A DNA stretch of 64,000 bases from Coturnix japonica (Eukaryota; Chordata; Aves; Galliformes; Phasianidae). The notes under the pieces are model-generated. The model saw only the letters and a list, made by a program, of their open reading frames with translations, was not told where the DNA came from and made no database searches. Below are positions 52,340 to 64,000 of this stretch, piece after piece; the first letter of the stretch is position 1; every line of letters starts with the position of its first letter. A program made the translations under genes and the position numbers. Where the stretch lies: the NCBI RefSeq assembly GCF_001577835.2, contig NC_029521.1:14301799-14365798 (forward strand), read 5' to 3'.

Positions 52340-55300
52340 CCTCCCAGCACACTTCGTGCTTCCAGATTGGCTCCTCAGCTTTGACAGCCGGGCGGGAGGT
52401 TTCTCCTCGTCTCCCACCCTCTGGTTATCACAGCTCAAGGTACAGGCCTGTAGAAGCCGGTGTCACCTTTACCAGGTGTCTTTGCTGCCCTGCCGGTGCT
52501 GGCTGTGTTTCACACAGCACGTCTGACTGCCCAGACCTGCCGGCACAGGCCTGTGCCCTGCCTTGGCAGCAGTACTTCCAGCTCTCCGACCTTCTGTGCC
52601 TGTGATACTCGTTGTACAGCAGCTGTTATGAAAGAAAACAAAACAAACAAAACAAGCAACACGCCAGGTTTAACTTCCTGGTGAGCAATTTGTGTAACTG
52701 GCACGGGCACTTCAAAGGGAAGAAAAGGCTTTGCTGTCAGCTCGCTGCCGGGTGAGAAGCACTTCTGATCTGCTGGCTGGGAAGTGCTGTGTATCCTGTT
52801 GTGTCGCACAAACGGGACTAGGGCAGATGCCGTACTCCTGTGTGTGAGCAAATTTTGCTTAGTAAAAGCTTGTTCTTAAGTGCTACCTTTTCTGTATATA
52901 TAATATTGTCACTTCTCATTACTGCTACTTACTGTAGTGATTTGAGTCAGTTAGCAATAGCTGAAGGCTAAAGTTTGTGACAGGGAGGAGTGACTTGATG
53001 GACACATGCCAGACTGTGTCACTCTTCATGCTGACTCGTACTTGATTTCCAGTGGAGTTGTGGATATTTCCCTGCAGGGGAAGGAGAGCAAAGACTTATG
53101 GTAATAGAAAGATTTGGGGCAGTATGTTTCAGGGCTGAGCAGCGGAACGTTCAGTGCATGTGTGAGATAGCATCAGCAGATGTAGATCTTGTCATTGTGT
53201 TGATGTGAAAGTTTAACCCCTGATACTATTTAAAGGGTCTCACAATAGCTGTCATCTCTGCCCATTGAGGGTTGCTGAAATGACACACGTGAATATTAGA
53301 CTTTGATGTTCAATGAAATGCCAAGGTGTCTGCCTTGTGCCACTCTTTGAGTTCCTAACCATCCTGGAAGGTGACTGTGAATGATGACAGCTTTCCTGTT
53401 TCTCTGGTGGGCTGCTCTTCTGAAGTAGTTAGCAGTTAAATTTGGAGGAAAATAAAGTATTGCAGGATTGTAGTATGTTAGGAAGGCCGTATCAACTGAC
53501 ATGGATTTACTTTTATACCTTTGTTTGAAAGGATCATTATGTTTAATTTCACTGTAAGTGTGAAGGAACAGGCGTGTGCTGGAAACTTGTCTGTCCTTTC
53601 CATGTTTCACTGACTGGAGGTAGCACCAGGTTTGTGGAAAGCTGAGCATTATAAGCCTCGCTCATTCAGGGAGGAATGAGTTTAGGCAGCTTGTCATTCT
53701 TTATCCTTTTAGGCTAAAGGTAGAAGAAGAGAAATAGGGATACTACGGGCAGGTTCCCTAGTATGTAGAACAGCATTTAAGCTTTGGCATTGTTTTAAAT
53801 GTGCAGAACTGCTGAGCATCTATGTGTGTGTGCAAGACGTGATACGTGTTTGGTGTTTCTTTACGTGCTTTTCCAAATCAGGTTAGGGGAGCCTTTGTTT
53901 CTGGAATTCTTTTCTGAATAACCTGCTAGTGCCAATCTGGACTGTTAGGCCAGTTCCTGCACTGTAAGGTATTCTTGTCTTTGCCCCTGACTTCCTGTGT
54001 AATGCTTAGGAGTACCGTTATTTTAAATAATGAAATGAAGTAAGAAATGGTGTTGCCGTAGGATTATTCACCCTGTTAAGAAGGTGAGAAATGGAAACCA
54101 CAGATCAGGTGCTCTCCCTCGATAAGGCAACTTTTTACAGTGTTTTTCTTTCTTGTTTACAGAGTCCTCTAGCAAATGAGTCTATTTTGCTCTGAGGAAA
54201 TTTGTGTATTTGAAGAGTTGTTGATAACTCAAGCATGTTAGTTAATGGCAGTTCATATCCAGTCTGCGTGCTCTGAAATTTATGCTGTGATGCTGCTGAA
54301 GCTTGGAGTCATTATGAAAATTCTGTCCTTCCCTGCTCTGCTTTTTCTACATGGGCAAAAATCCTTATTGTCCTTTGTTTCCTCCACCACAGTGGAACCC
54401 TTTGAGTGTGCTTGTCTCATCTGGAAGTGCACCTGTCTAGTTTGAAGGGCTGTGATTAACGTTTCAGCTGCTCTCCTATGGGCGTCCTGTTGGGATTTCA
54501 AACTGGATTCCTCATTTTCTTTTCATATCATCTGAAAAAGTCTCATGATTAGCTACAGTTTCACTCAGTACTTCATGTATTCTTGTACTTCGGACATGGT
54601 ATCATCTGATCCTGGTTTCTTTAGAAGTCCTGTTTATTCTTTGTAAACAGTCATGTCTGTTCATTCCTCTTCATTCTTACTTGTTTATGCTTCTCAGTGT
54701 CTGGGTTGCAGTTAGAATAGAGAGAACAACCCTGTTGTAAACTGCTCTTTCTTTTTCTCAGGTCCTTAAAAAACGTTTCTCTTTTCCTTGTATGATTTTG
54801 CTTTTCTGGCTTTCTATCCACATACACCAGAGACTTTGTATAGGCCTCAGCCTGTATGAGTGTGAATGCCTGCCTTTTGCTTTCTCACTTTTTCCTCCCA
54901 TGTCCCATCCAGTTTTATTCTCGTTTGTTTGTGGGGTTTTACCCTTGCTTTTTGTCCTTCTCTTTCTTAAAGCCTTTTGAATGAAGCAGGTGTGAAAATC
55001 AGTGTATTTTATACATGATGTTATTTTGTCAGAGTCCTGAAGAGCTTCCCTCTAGCTGTCGTACTTAAGCCACTGATGCTTATTTAGCAGTGCAATATTA
55101 GCACTGTGTTCTGTGTAGGTCTGCAGGACTTTGCGTAAATGCAGGAGTGAGCGTGGAGTTGCATTGTCATAGAGGCACGTCCCAGTTCCCTTACACAATC
55201 TTCCTCTGCACCTAAATGTACCAGGGGAAAAAATGAGGGCTGTGCCTTGATGAAGTTATGCTGCTGTTCTAACAAACAATCTACTTTGACCTTCTTGAAA

Positions 55301-55500
55301 ATGCATTTTGTGGAAAAATACTCGTTTTGATGTCATCTTGACAAAAAACTTGCATGTTTTCATGTAGAAAACCAAGTTGTAGAAATGTTCTCTTGCATCT
55401 CTGTAGACCTTCTGCTTGACTAGATCTGTCTGGGTGTTTTGTCTGAGGAGGGGAATGATTCAGAGGACTGGAGATTGATTTGAATTATCTTTATTTTCAG
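52340..55500 (+). other. GBF1: GBF1 intron 1 (5' UTR intron)
   Basis: Lies between the CpG island and the acceptor ttattttcag at 55500. It is AT-richer than the DNA to the left. No coding exon or assignable repeat was recognised. Confidence 0.6.
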
Positions 55501-55510
55501 GGCTGTCAAG

Positions 55511-56521
55511 ATGGTGGATAAAAACATTTACATTGTACAAGGCGAAATCAATGCAGTGGTGGGAGCCATCAAGCGCAATGCCCGATGGAGCACTCACACA
55601 CACCTGGTAAGTTGCCCCGGGTTGGTGCTACCCATTTGTGCTTCTTTTAGAGAAGTCCTTTTATTTTATTTAATATTTGCTTCTAATTTCGTACCTGTTC
55701 TGTTAAAAGTCATTAATACAATATTTCTAAGTCTAGTGACAGTGTAGTCAGTTTGTGGCTTCTGCAGTGAAGATGATGTGCCTGTGGTGTGCTGGATCTG
55801 TGGTGCACTTCAGAATGCCAAATGATAAGCAGATGGCTGGGATTTTGATTTGTCAGAGGGCAGGGCCCTTATTCCTTCTAACAAGCATTTCCTTGTTAGT
55901 GCTCACTGCCACTCAGTAGTAGGTGTGGCTGCAGATGTGCACAGCTTGGAGAAACTTACTTTAATAACGCGAAGATAAACTAAAGCTGAAGGATGCAGTT
56001 ATTCATACTTTCTTCAGGTTTATTCGTTCTTTCTTCAGGTTATTTTAATGGCACCAAATGTCATTGTATTTCTGTTCCCATTACAATCTGCATAGATTAA
56101 CATTATAGCAAATCCAGATGAGCCATTTAAATATGATATGAGATAGATCTGCTCTGAAATTTATTGAACAGTGGAGGGCTAATCAGGAATACTTCAAAGG
56201 ACAATAAACCCAAAGTGGATTTCACTGTCTTGAACCTATTCGTTGACATTTGAGCTGTATAACGTAGGATGGTGCTAGAAGGAAAACAAAAATACACTTC
56301 TTGATTTTGATGGAGTAAATAATCTGTCAGTGATAGATCAACTCATGATACTCCCTGAATGTGAAGGTGAGGTCTTTACATACTGCTTATTAAGATGCAT
56401 CTTCAGAAGTATGTTTGCTTCATTAATGGCTTCCTTCCTATGTAAAACCTGTAGGATGAAGAAAGGGATCCCTTGCTACATAGCTTTAGTGTCTTAAAAG
56501 AAGTGCTGAATAATATAACAG
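55511..56521 (+). CDS. GBF1: GBF1: Golgi brefeldin A-resistant ARF-GEF, first two coding exons
   Basis: Exon 55501-55606 has 10 bases of leader and the start codon at 55511 (caagATGg). It encodes MVDKNIYIVQGEINAVVGAI and KRNARWSTHTHL, then donor gtaagt. The next exon, 56455-56521, encodes DEERDPLLHSFSVLKEVLNN and IT, then donor gtaagc in phase 1. These 54 residues match the start of human GBF1 nearly residue for residue (MVDKNIYIIQGEIN..., DEERDPLLHSF...). They are the beginning of the DCB dimerisation domain of a protein of about 1,860 residues. GBF1 is the large guanine-nucleotide exchange factor that activates ARF1 at the cis-Golgi and recruits COPI. The Sec7 domain and all other exons lie beyond the window. 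Identity is secure; the gene is simply cut by the window edge. Confidence 0.96.
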
Positions 56522-59500
56522 GTAAGCTTATACAGAAATCAACAGGTATGTGTACTTGCTTTGGTACGTGCAAATACATTTTTTCTTTCTGTCTGTGTGC
56601 AGGTGTGCTATTTTGTCTTGTTTACTATCCAGATATATCAAATAATGAAAAAAGGGCAAATAGGTGTATGCTTTTCTAGAGAAATAGTACCACTTGCTAT
56701 TGTCTGGATGTATGCATATATACATGTGTGTATTGTGTGTGTTTATGTATATATTTCTGTGTCTATGTGCATGCTTTTTTCTTTATACTGATGCTTATAG
56801 TAATATAGGAAATCTGGAATATTATCATGTGTAATCTTGTGTTTTGTTCGTGCTTTCCAATCTTTGAACAACAAGAAAATCTGTTTGGCAAGGTGCCTCC
56901 CATTACCTGGTTTCTCCTTACAGTCTTTGATTTGTTGGGTTTCATCATTCATTACCAGTAGCAAGTGAAGAATAAAGATCATTTTCCATTTGGATCTCTT
57001 GAATCTCAGAGTAAATGGTTTTCTTTGTGACCAGTTGCACCAAAAAGTCCTAGGACTGTATACTGATTTCAGCAGTGGAGCATATGGCTGTGATGTTGGT
57101 TCTGACCAGGTTTTCATTCCTAGTTCACTTTCCTGTTTCCACCTAGATTTCCTCTATTATTAGTTTCAGGAGCGGCTGTTTAACCTTGGTATATATTGAG
57201 AGTCTGGAGGTGAGCTAATGCTGTGCTGCTGTTCTTTCCAGGGTTTCTTATTTGCAATATTTGAAAGTAAGGTTTATTTCTGATCCCATTATCACAGTGG
57301 GTGTTTAGAACAACGTTCAGCCTAAGTCTGAGATGGACTATTTCATTTCTGATTGTGGAGTGGGCCTGTTCCTATGTCAGTGCTGAGCCTTGATTCCCTT
57401 TAGAAGAAAATTTACTAGAACATCCAGAATCTTTGTTCTGGATGCTCCCTCCACAGACTAAATGACACACTGGATTTATGTGTTTTTGTAAGTTCAGTCA
57501 TATTCTGTACGATGTGCATACAGTCTCCAAAGTTGTCTTGGGAGGATGATTTCCTGGCACTAATCTCTTCCTTCTGTGAGATGAAGTTCTCTTGAAGATG
57601 TGACTCTTGAAATTCTTTGCCCTGCAAATACCACTTCATATCAAGAAGACGAGGAGATGTCAGGTTGCTTGATTAAATGCAATGTGAATAAATATCAGGG
57701 GTTGGCTATTTATCTGTAGAACCTGGATGCAATATGTTGTTGACTTGGGAGAAAATGCAAGCCAAAGATCTGCTTGTATTAGAGAAAGCAAAGTTTAATG
57801 TACTGAGAGACTTAGAGACTCTGCGAGTTCACTCATCACTTAAGTGAGGTTTACACTGAACTGGTAATTGCTTATGTGTGATAATGATCGTAGCATGGTG
57901 GTTTGATTACATAGGGTTCTTTTAAATAGGTAATTCCAGCTTCAACAACTGCTATTTTCAGACCAGTGGCTTGAGGTAGGACATCACTGGTGTGCTTTAT
58001 GTTTTTTTCCACTTTTAGGCATGAGCCAGTTTCCAAGCAGTACTTTGATACAGAACCTCCTGCCTCATCCTTCAGGCAATGAAAAGTCCAAACTTTAGTT
58101 TTTTCTTATTTTTTTTCTTTTCCCCTCGACCTTCCTTTCATGTCTCTTTCATTAGCTCATGGAAACGCATTGCTTTTATATTTAAATTTATTCAAGCTGT
58201 AATCTTTGACATTTGAGTTAGCTTTTAGTACAATTTTGCATTTATAGTAATATATATTATGTATTTTCTCAATCCCCCAAGAACCCATTTTAATCTGTTC
58301 CGGATGCAAATTTCAGGCTGCCTTGTCCCATCTCCCCTCTTGCTCTCGCCCCCCCTTCCCCTCCCCCATGGAGCATGTTTGATCAGGTGTGGCAGGAATA
58401 TCCACTGTCAAGCTGCGCCCTTTATATTAGTCAATATTATCCTTCCTTCCCTCCCACTCCCTTCATTCTCCTCTGGGCTTTACCAGTTGATTTATAATTT
58501 TGGAATTCTCATCGGAGTCTGTAATACAGTTTGTTCATTATTTAACCAAAACCTGTTTAATGAGCAAAGAGAGGCAATGTAAATGTTAGGCATGTTGCAG
58601 TGGAGTACCTTTTGTTCTCCTCTGAGCTAGTGGGTATTAACTCTGTCATGACTGTGGTGCTGAAATGCCCTGGTCAAGGGTATATAGATGCACTGTATAC
58701 CTCCTGCAGCTAAAAATACCCATTTCAAAGTGTTGTTCCACAAGAATAACTAAATTAACAAATGTTTTATTTGATTTACCAAAACCAGTAAGTCCTTGCC
58801 TGCATCCACTTAGTGGTATCCTGTCCCACTGTAATATCTGAACGGACACTTGAAGGAAACATCTAGAGAAGGTGTTCTTGCTCAGCACAAACAATCCCAT
58901 GGTTATGGTAAGAATAACTTCTGTGATTCAGTGCACCTAGTGAAAGGCCTTGGACTCATGGGGAATAACGAGGCCTTTAAAAGTTCTTACAGAGAAAGTT
59001 GATTTCTGTCGCAACTTAATGCAGATTTATAAAAGAAAATGAACGTCTGTTCTGATCCCATCTTGTTTTTTTGATGCCATTTTAATACGTGCTGCGTATA
59101 TTTCAGTTATTATTTATAGCAGTTGCATGGAAAATAGAAAAATAGATGTACTTTCATCTTGAGTGTATTCATGGGTATTCATCATTCCCAAATAAATGTA
59201 ATAGTTAAATGCTTGTACTAGGATGAGCACTGTAACTGTGCCTGTTATGGTATCTTATATTTCCATTGCTTAGTTAAACCACAGATCAGTGTCCTCAGTT
59301 ATGACTGCATGCAAACAATGAGTATTGAGCTTCGTCCATGCTTGCAAAATCAGAATAAAACTATGTTTTAAAGATTATTTTAAAATCAGTGGAAGCTGTA
59401 GAATTGATAGACATTTGTATCTAGGGTTTTTGCCACCACAACTTTAATTTCACTGCTTTTCAAGGTATAATCAATAGTCTAGAAGATGTGTCTGGATGTT

Positions 59501-62500
59501 GGAGTCTTTTTGTGCTGTCAGTTTTGTTATGGTTTTAGGTCAACAAAAGGAAACTTCTTTTTGACATCCAGTGGTAACAAAGTATCTTCACTTTCCTGAG
59601 TGTTTCAGTGTCAGGATGTGGCTGGGCTCAGTAGGGAGATGTCTAGAAACAGAAATCCATCATAAGCCTCTTTTTGTATGATCTGTTAAGGACTGAGTTT
59701 ACGTAAATCTTGCTGTGGCTGTTGAAGTCTTCAAACCATTCCTATATGATGTGTAGGTAAAAGCAGGTACATCTGTAGCGCTTCGCCCTGATTGGAAGGA
59801 TGAGTCAGTAAGCAGGATTGTCATGACTGAATTACTGCTGGCTGGTGTGTAGGATGGCTTTAGGACAGCAGATGACTGAATGCAACAGCCTTGTACAAGT
59901 CAGCAGTGGGAGAAGCAGGTGTTTGTGGAAAGTGTGTGCATCAAGAGTCTATTTAAATAAGGTTTAAACTAGGTAAACACACCTGTGAAGAGGTACTTGT
60001 GTATATTTTAGGACCATGAGTGCCAGACAGGAAGGTTTGAGTCCTTTTATCCTCTGGTGGTTCAGAGTTAGTGCATTTAAACAGAAGCTGCAAAGTAAGC
60101 TGTTAGAAGCACTCTGATTTCATGCACATTCATGACATTTTAAATGAATGCTTGTACAGTGGGTTCAGAAGAATCTTTTCATGGCTTATTTCAGACAAGA
60201 AGCTGCTGCAAATCTCCATCTTTAGAGGGTTGGCTGGGGCATTAAGAGCTGGCTAAAGGTCAAATGACTGTAACCATAGGAGAACCTTTGCCCAGTGTAC
60301 TGATTTAATATACTTGTTACTGTCGCCATCAGTTTTCTGGAATGTAGATTTGATTGCAGGCTCATTTTCTCATGTCTGATCTCTGGAAACGGTTTTTAGA
60401 GAAAATCTGACATCCAGATGGGAAAAAATACAGAAATTTTATCCTGATTTGGGATCAGTGTCTGAACTTTTCTTCTAAGATCTCAGAAATAGGTAATAGA
60501 AATAGGGGGTGTTCTCAGTGCAATTAAATGGACTCTGAGACATGTATTGCAGTCTGTTTAACTGAAGAAATTCGGAAAAATTAATGTTTTGTTTTTTTTT
60601 AAGGATAGGAAAGAAATGATATCATTGAAGGTCTGTAATGCTTGTAGTTCTTAACTTGGCTGTTAAGAGCAGTGCCATATTGCAAAAAGTGACTGGATGC
60701 ACTAGCATATAGCGAATGCTGATTGTCTGTATCTGTGTCCAATGGAAAGTGTGTGTGTGTGGGGGGGAAAATAGTAGGTTTTCTTGTGTAACTTACATTT
60801 GGTTGTACTTGTTAATGGGTGGCAGTGTGATTCTAATCTGTGTCACATGATCTAACATGGTGTACTGAAGTGGTAGTTTAGTTCCTTGGATATTTTCTCT
60901 CATCTTTTTTCTGTAAAAAGTAGGAGGTTGATAGTGATGCTCTTAATCTGATGCTTTGTTTGCAGACTGAATCCTGACTACTTGATTCTTGTGTACTGTA
61001 TTCAGAATTGCAGGAAAATCTGTCATTTTAAAAGCAAGTTCTTAGTCTTCGTGAAAGCAGGCATCCTTCCAAGCACAGAGAGAATGTAAACCAATGCAGT
61101 ATTTTTGCTTTGAAGCTGCAGGTAGTTCCAGGTGCCCTCTCTGCGAGAGGTGCATCTTCCTTCTAATCTCTTTGCAGCATCACATGCATGAAAGGAGTGT
61201 CTTATGTCTAAGGTCTTTGAGTTTCCCACAGGTATTTTCATTGATATCTTTGACATAGGTTTTCCTAGTGTTACTGGTGTAGTAAAAAAAACAGTCTCTT
61301 TCTGAGTGAATTACTCATTCTGTTCTTCTAAGATGGTTTTCTTGGAGTGATGTTAATGTGCCCTAGGAATGGGCAGCTGCACTGGAAGACCTGTGAGATG
61401 GAAACTTCTCAAGCCCAGAACAAACACTAACGTTTTAACTTTTCACTTAAGATTTAGTTTATTTTTGATATCAAAGAAGAAAAAGGAACAATATGCTTGA
61501 TGAAAAATAACTCTTTAATTAGTATTCATGAAGCTTATGCATGCACTGGAGCAAGCATAGTAACCTTTCCCAAGGTTTTCCTGTTATTTGTGGGGCAGCA
61601 TGTGTGCAGACTGTTTGGAGGTGTGGGCTTACTCTGATCATTGAGTTGTTCACTGAAGCCTTCAACATCGGTTTGTGAGTGAGGTGAGACTCCTGGGAAG
61701 CGGAAGCTTTTAACAGAGTAGATAAGTACGACTGAATAGGGCAGAAAGCGCTTGATAGTTTGTGCTGCAGCCCTAGTTTGAGAACTTTGTAGCATGTTTT
61801 ATTTTGTGTTTTTGAGTTCTAAGAAACTTGCAGGAAAAAAATCAAAACAAATGGAGTGGCTCTGGGAATGTCTTTGGGAGTCTGGATGGGACAAACCCAC
61901 AACTGAAAGCTGTAAGATGGTATTCAGATAAGGAATTTCTGCATTTCTTTTTAAGCCAGAACATCCAGGCTGACCCTTCTTCCTGTGCCACCATTTTGCA
62001 ATACCAGTTTAGCCTCCTTTTAGTACAGTGCTTTGTGTATGGTTTAAGATGAGAGGTTGGACCTTGTCTACTGTCTGTGCCAAGGCAATGAATGGCAGGT
62101 ACAGGCAGGAGGTGGTGCTGTTGGAAGGAATTGTTTCCTGACCCCTAATTCTTAAGGACCCCGGGATTTAGATGGACAAGCGCTCCTGGCTGTTGCTGGC
62201 AGAGTTCCCGCAGTGTGCTTGTTCTGTAACACCAGCCTTCTGTTACCTCTGAAGAGCTGCCACATGTGCACGGTGTGCAACTGACTCTCTCTTGTTCCAC
62301 GCTTGTTGAGCAATTATTTTCCCACTTGTTGGGCACTCCATTATTTCCTTCAGTTACTGCTTCTGTGTGAAGTGGAGCCATAGAGGAAATGGCCTAATGT
62401 ACATACATTAGTGGGCAATAAATTGCAGTTTGATTTGGTAGGAAGGCAATGCCAGATGCTCTGTTGAAGTTAAGGTTCCTCTTAAGTCATCCATGGAGAT

Positions 62501-64000
62501 TTTGTTCTGGTTGTTTTTGATGTACTGTCTTTGTGGATTGTGCTATCTTTGTGGTCGCTTGAGACCAGTTAAAAGTGGCTGTGGCCAATTAAGAGACAGT
62601 AAGGCTACTTACATGGTAGTAAAAGTCCTCTGGAAGCAGAAATAGATGTGAAATTGTTGAATTCTAGTAGGACTTTATTAAATACATAGCTCTTCTCCTG
62701 CTATGGAAGCTGTCCTTCTGTTTTCTTTCCCCTTTCATCCCTAAACTGCCATCATCTGACCTGTTAAAAGAGTGGCTTGAAGGTTATTAGCTTCAGGGAA
62801 CCAAAACTTGCATCAGAAAGCACAGGTGCATATTTATGTTGTTAGGTAATATGTGGTTGGACTTCCAAGTCTTGGTCATACGTACACAGTGTACATACCA
62901 AAACATACCTCACCTCAGAAAGTTTGTATCTTTAGAAGGTGGAAGCAGAAAGAAGTCATTAAGTACATAAAGGTTTCAAGCACTCAAGGGTTTTTCTTAG
63001 TGACTACCTCAATTTCTCCTTCAAACAAACCATCGTTGGCTGACCCCTAATAAGGCTTGTAACAAGAAGTGAATTTGAAGGGGTTTGAGATTTGAAAGAA
63101 TAAGACATCGGGCAAAGTGTTCTGTTCCTGGGAATGGGGCAGGGATGTGTGATCCGGTGCTTTTCTCACTAATTGTTGCGGAAGACAGAAGCCAGCAAAA
63201 GGGCTGGCAGAATTGGAGGGATTCAAAGGTAATATAAAAAGAAAGTAATGAATAAAATTGGTCATAAAATAGCAAATTAATGGGTTAGGGGATGTTAATA
63301 GTAAAATAAATGCAGTTGGCGGCTTACCCATTTGTTGATAAACCTGCTGTTTTTCTTTCTGAAGTAAATGTACCTTGTTTGCCTTCTCTCTCAGTGTTGT
63401 GCAGTAGATTTGCACTGGAGTGTTTTTACATGCACAAAGAAAAATGTTTTCTCATTTAGACCTCCTCGTTCTAAGTTGTGGAAACGAATGTTAACATTTC
63501 CAGCTGCATCCAGTCCTTCAGTAACTCCTGTAATCTTTTAGATAACATAAATGACTTTCCTTGCAACACTTCTAAATGTTACAAAGAACAGGAAGCTTGT
63601 CATATATTGTCTACAAAGCAGTGGCTTAAAGTAGTGGCCTATGTCTTAGGTCTTGTTGTGTGATGAATTCTGAGGTGAAGAGGTTGCTTGTCATGGATGA
63701 GTTTGAAATGTATTTATTTCATTGTTCATAGAATCATGTCTTGGGTTGGAAAGGATCTCAGAAGTCATCTAGTTTCAACCCTGGGCAGGGTTGTCAACCT
63801 GTTGGTGTTGCCAACAGATGCTTTCTGGGGGAAGTGCTTGGGAGTGAATTTGTTAATGCAGTAAAGAGAGAGATATTGTGACTGATTTCCTACGTGTAAA
63901 TAAATTGCCACAAAATCTTAGAATATAAATGCTGATGTGACTTCAAAATGCCATTGTAAGTATTAAAGCAACCCATTCTTTCTTTAAACTCCTAATTAGA
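56522..64000 (+). other. GBF1: GBF1 intron after second coding exon
   Basis: At least 7.5 kb of intron with no further GBF1 exon; the next one, expected to begin with the phase-1 remainder of a codon before LSEIEPNVF-like sequence, was not found. Contents include TG/TA-rich stretches (56700-56765), a pyrimidine-rich block (58320-58480), a (GT)n-G run (60747-60767) and a CR1 tail at 63724. Confidence 0.7.
63724..63815 (-). mobile_element. CR1 LINE 3' end fragment, minus orientation
   Basis: The sequence 'catagaatcatg' followed by 'ttgggttggaaaggatctc' and 'gaagtcatctagtt' is the reverse complement of the CR1 3' end (the conserved 'aactagatgatct...ttccaaccc...' block and ATTCTATG tail). Only about 90 bases remain, so this is a heavily 5'-truncated insertion, which is usual for CR1. 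Confidence 0.85.

Larger units (their letters stand above)
51540..52340. promoter_or_regulatory. GBF1: GBF1 CpG island, probably bidirectional
   Basis: GC-rich CpG-dense island whose plus-strand side should carry the noncoding GBF1 exon 1. A YY1-like GCCGCCATTTTGGA at 52004-52017, typical just downstream of a start site, puts transcription start near 51.9-52.0 kb. The donor of exon 1 could not be fixed: gtcagt at 52024, gtgccg near 52171 and gtacag near 52440 are all possible. The upstream half carries CCAAT boxes in a layout common in two-way promoters. Confidence 0.75.

Noticed and set aside
51805-52605. Plus-strand frame of 266 codons over the GBF1 CpG island
   Set aside because: Composition effect of the island; overlaps several other equally long frames on both strands and has no family resemblance.

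Overview
The window looks like a bird nuclear chromosome. Five protein-coding loci with short introns sit in 64 kb, CpG islands mark promoters, and the recognisable interspersed repeats are CR1-type LINE fragments. The gene order NOLC1 - (UGT8-like) - ELOVL3 - PITX3 - GBF1 matches the conserved vertebrate block known from human 10q24.32, which corresponds to chicken chromosome 6 (established knowledge; no alignment was run). Species cannot be fixed from the sequence alone.

Layout. At 1-1.9 kb are the last three coding exons and 3' UTR of NOLC1 (+). At 4.0-4.64 kb is a CpG island, either the distal first exon of the next gene or the promoter of an unrecognised minus-strand gene. At 8.08-13.5 kb is a complete five-coding-exon UGT8-like glycosyltransferase gene (+, 529 aa). 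At 13.5-23.4 kb is intergenic DNA with an (AT)n tract and a 5'-truncated CR1. At 23.4-28.6 kb is ELOVL3 (+, four coding exons, 252 aa) with a TATA promoter. At 30.85-47.9 kb is PITX3 (-, three coding exons, 292 aa), with a 10 kb first intron and a promoter CpG island at 46.5-48.5 kb. At 51.5-52.3 kb is the GBF1 CpG island, which looks bidirectional. From 55.5 kb come the first two coding exons of GBF1 (+), and the gene runs off the right edge inside a large intron.

How the genes relate. UGT8-like and ELOVL3 are neighbouring genes in the same direction, and both encode multi-step lipid enzymes of the ER. ELOVL3-type enzymes lengthen acyl chains and UGT8-type enzymes glycosylate ceramide, whose acyl chain is often very long. 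Both proteins end in a lysine-based ER retrieval signal. PITX3 (lens and midbrain dopaminergic homeodomain factor) and GBF1 (Golgi ARF-GEF) are functionally unrelated neighbours.

No wholly new system was found. The items most worth a second look are the UGT8 paralogue beside ELOVL3, two unassigned minus-strand coding-like segments next to CpG islands (3.8-4.0 kb and 51.33-51.5 kb), an alternating inverted-repeat cluster at 40.0 kb, and several AT-rich candidate enhancers in PITX3 intron 1. Exon boundaries were placed by eye from splice consensus, reading-frame continuity and remembered family sequences.
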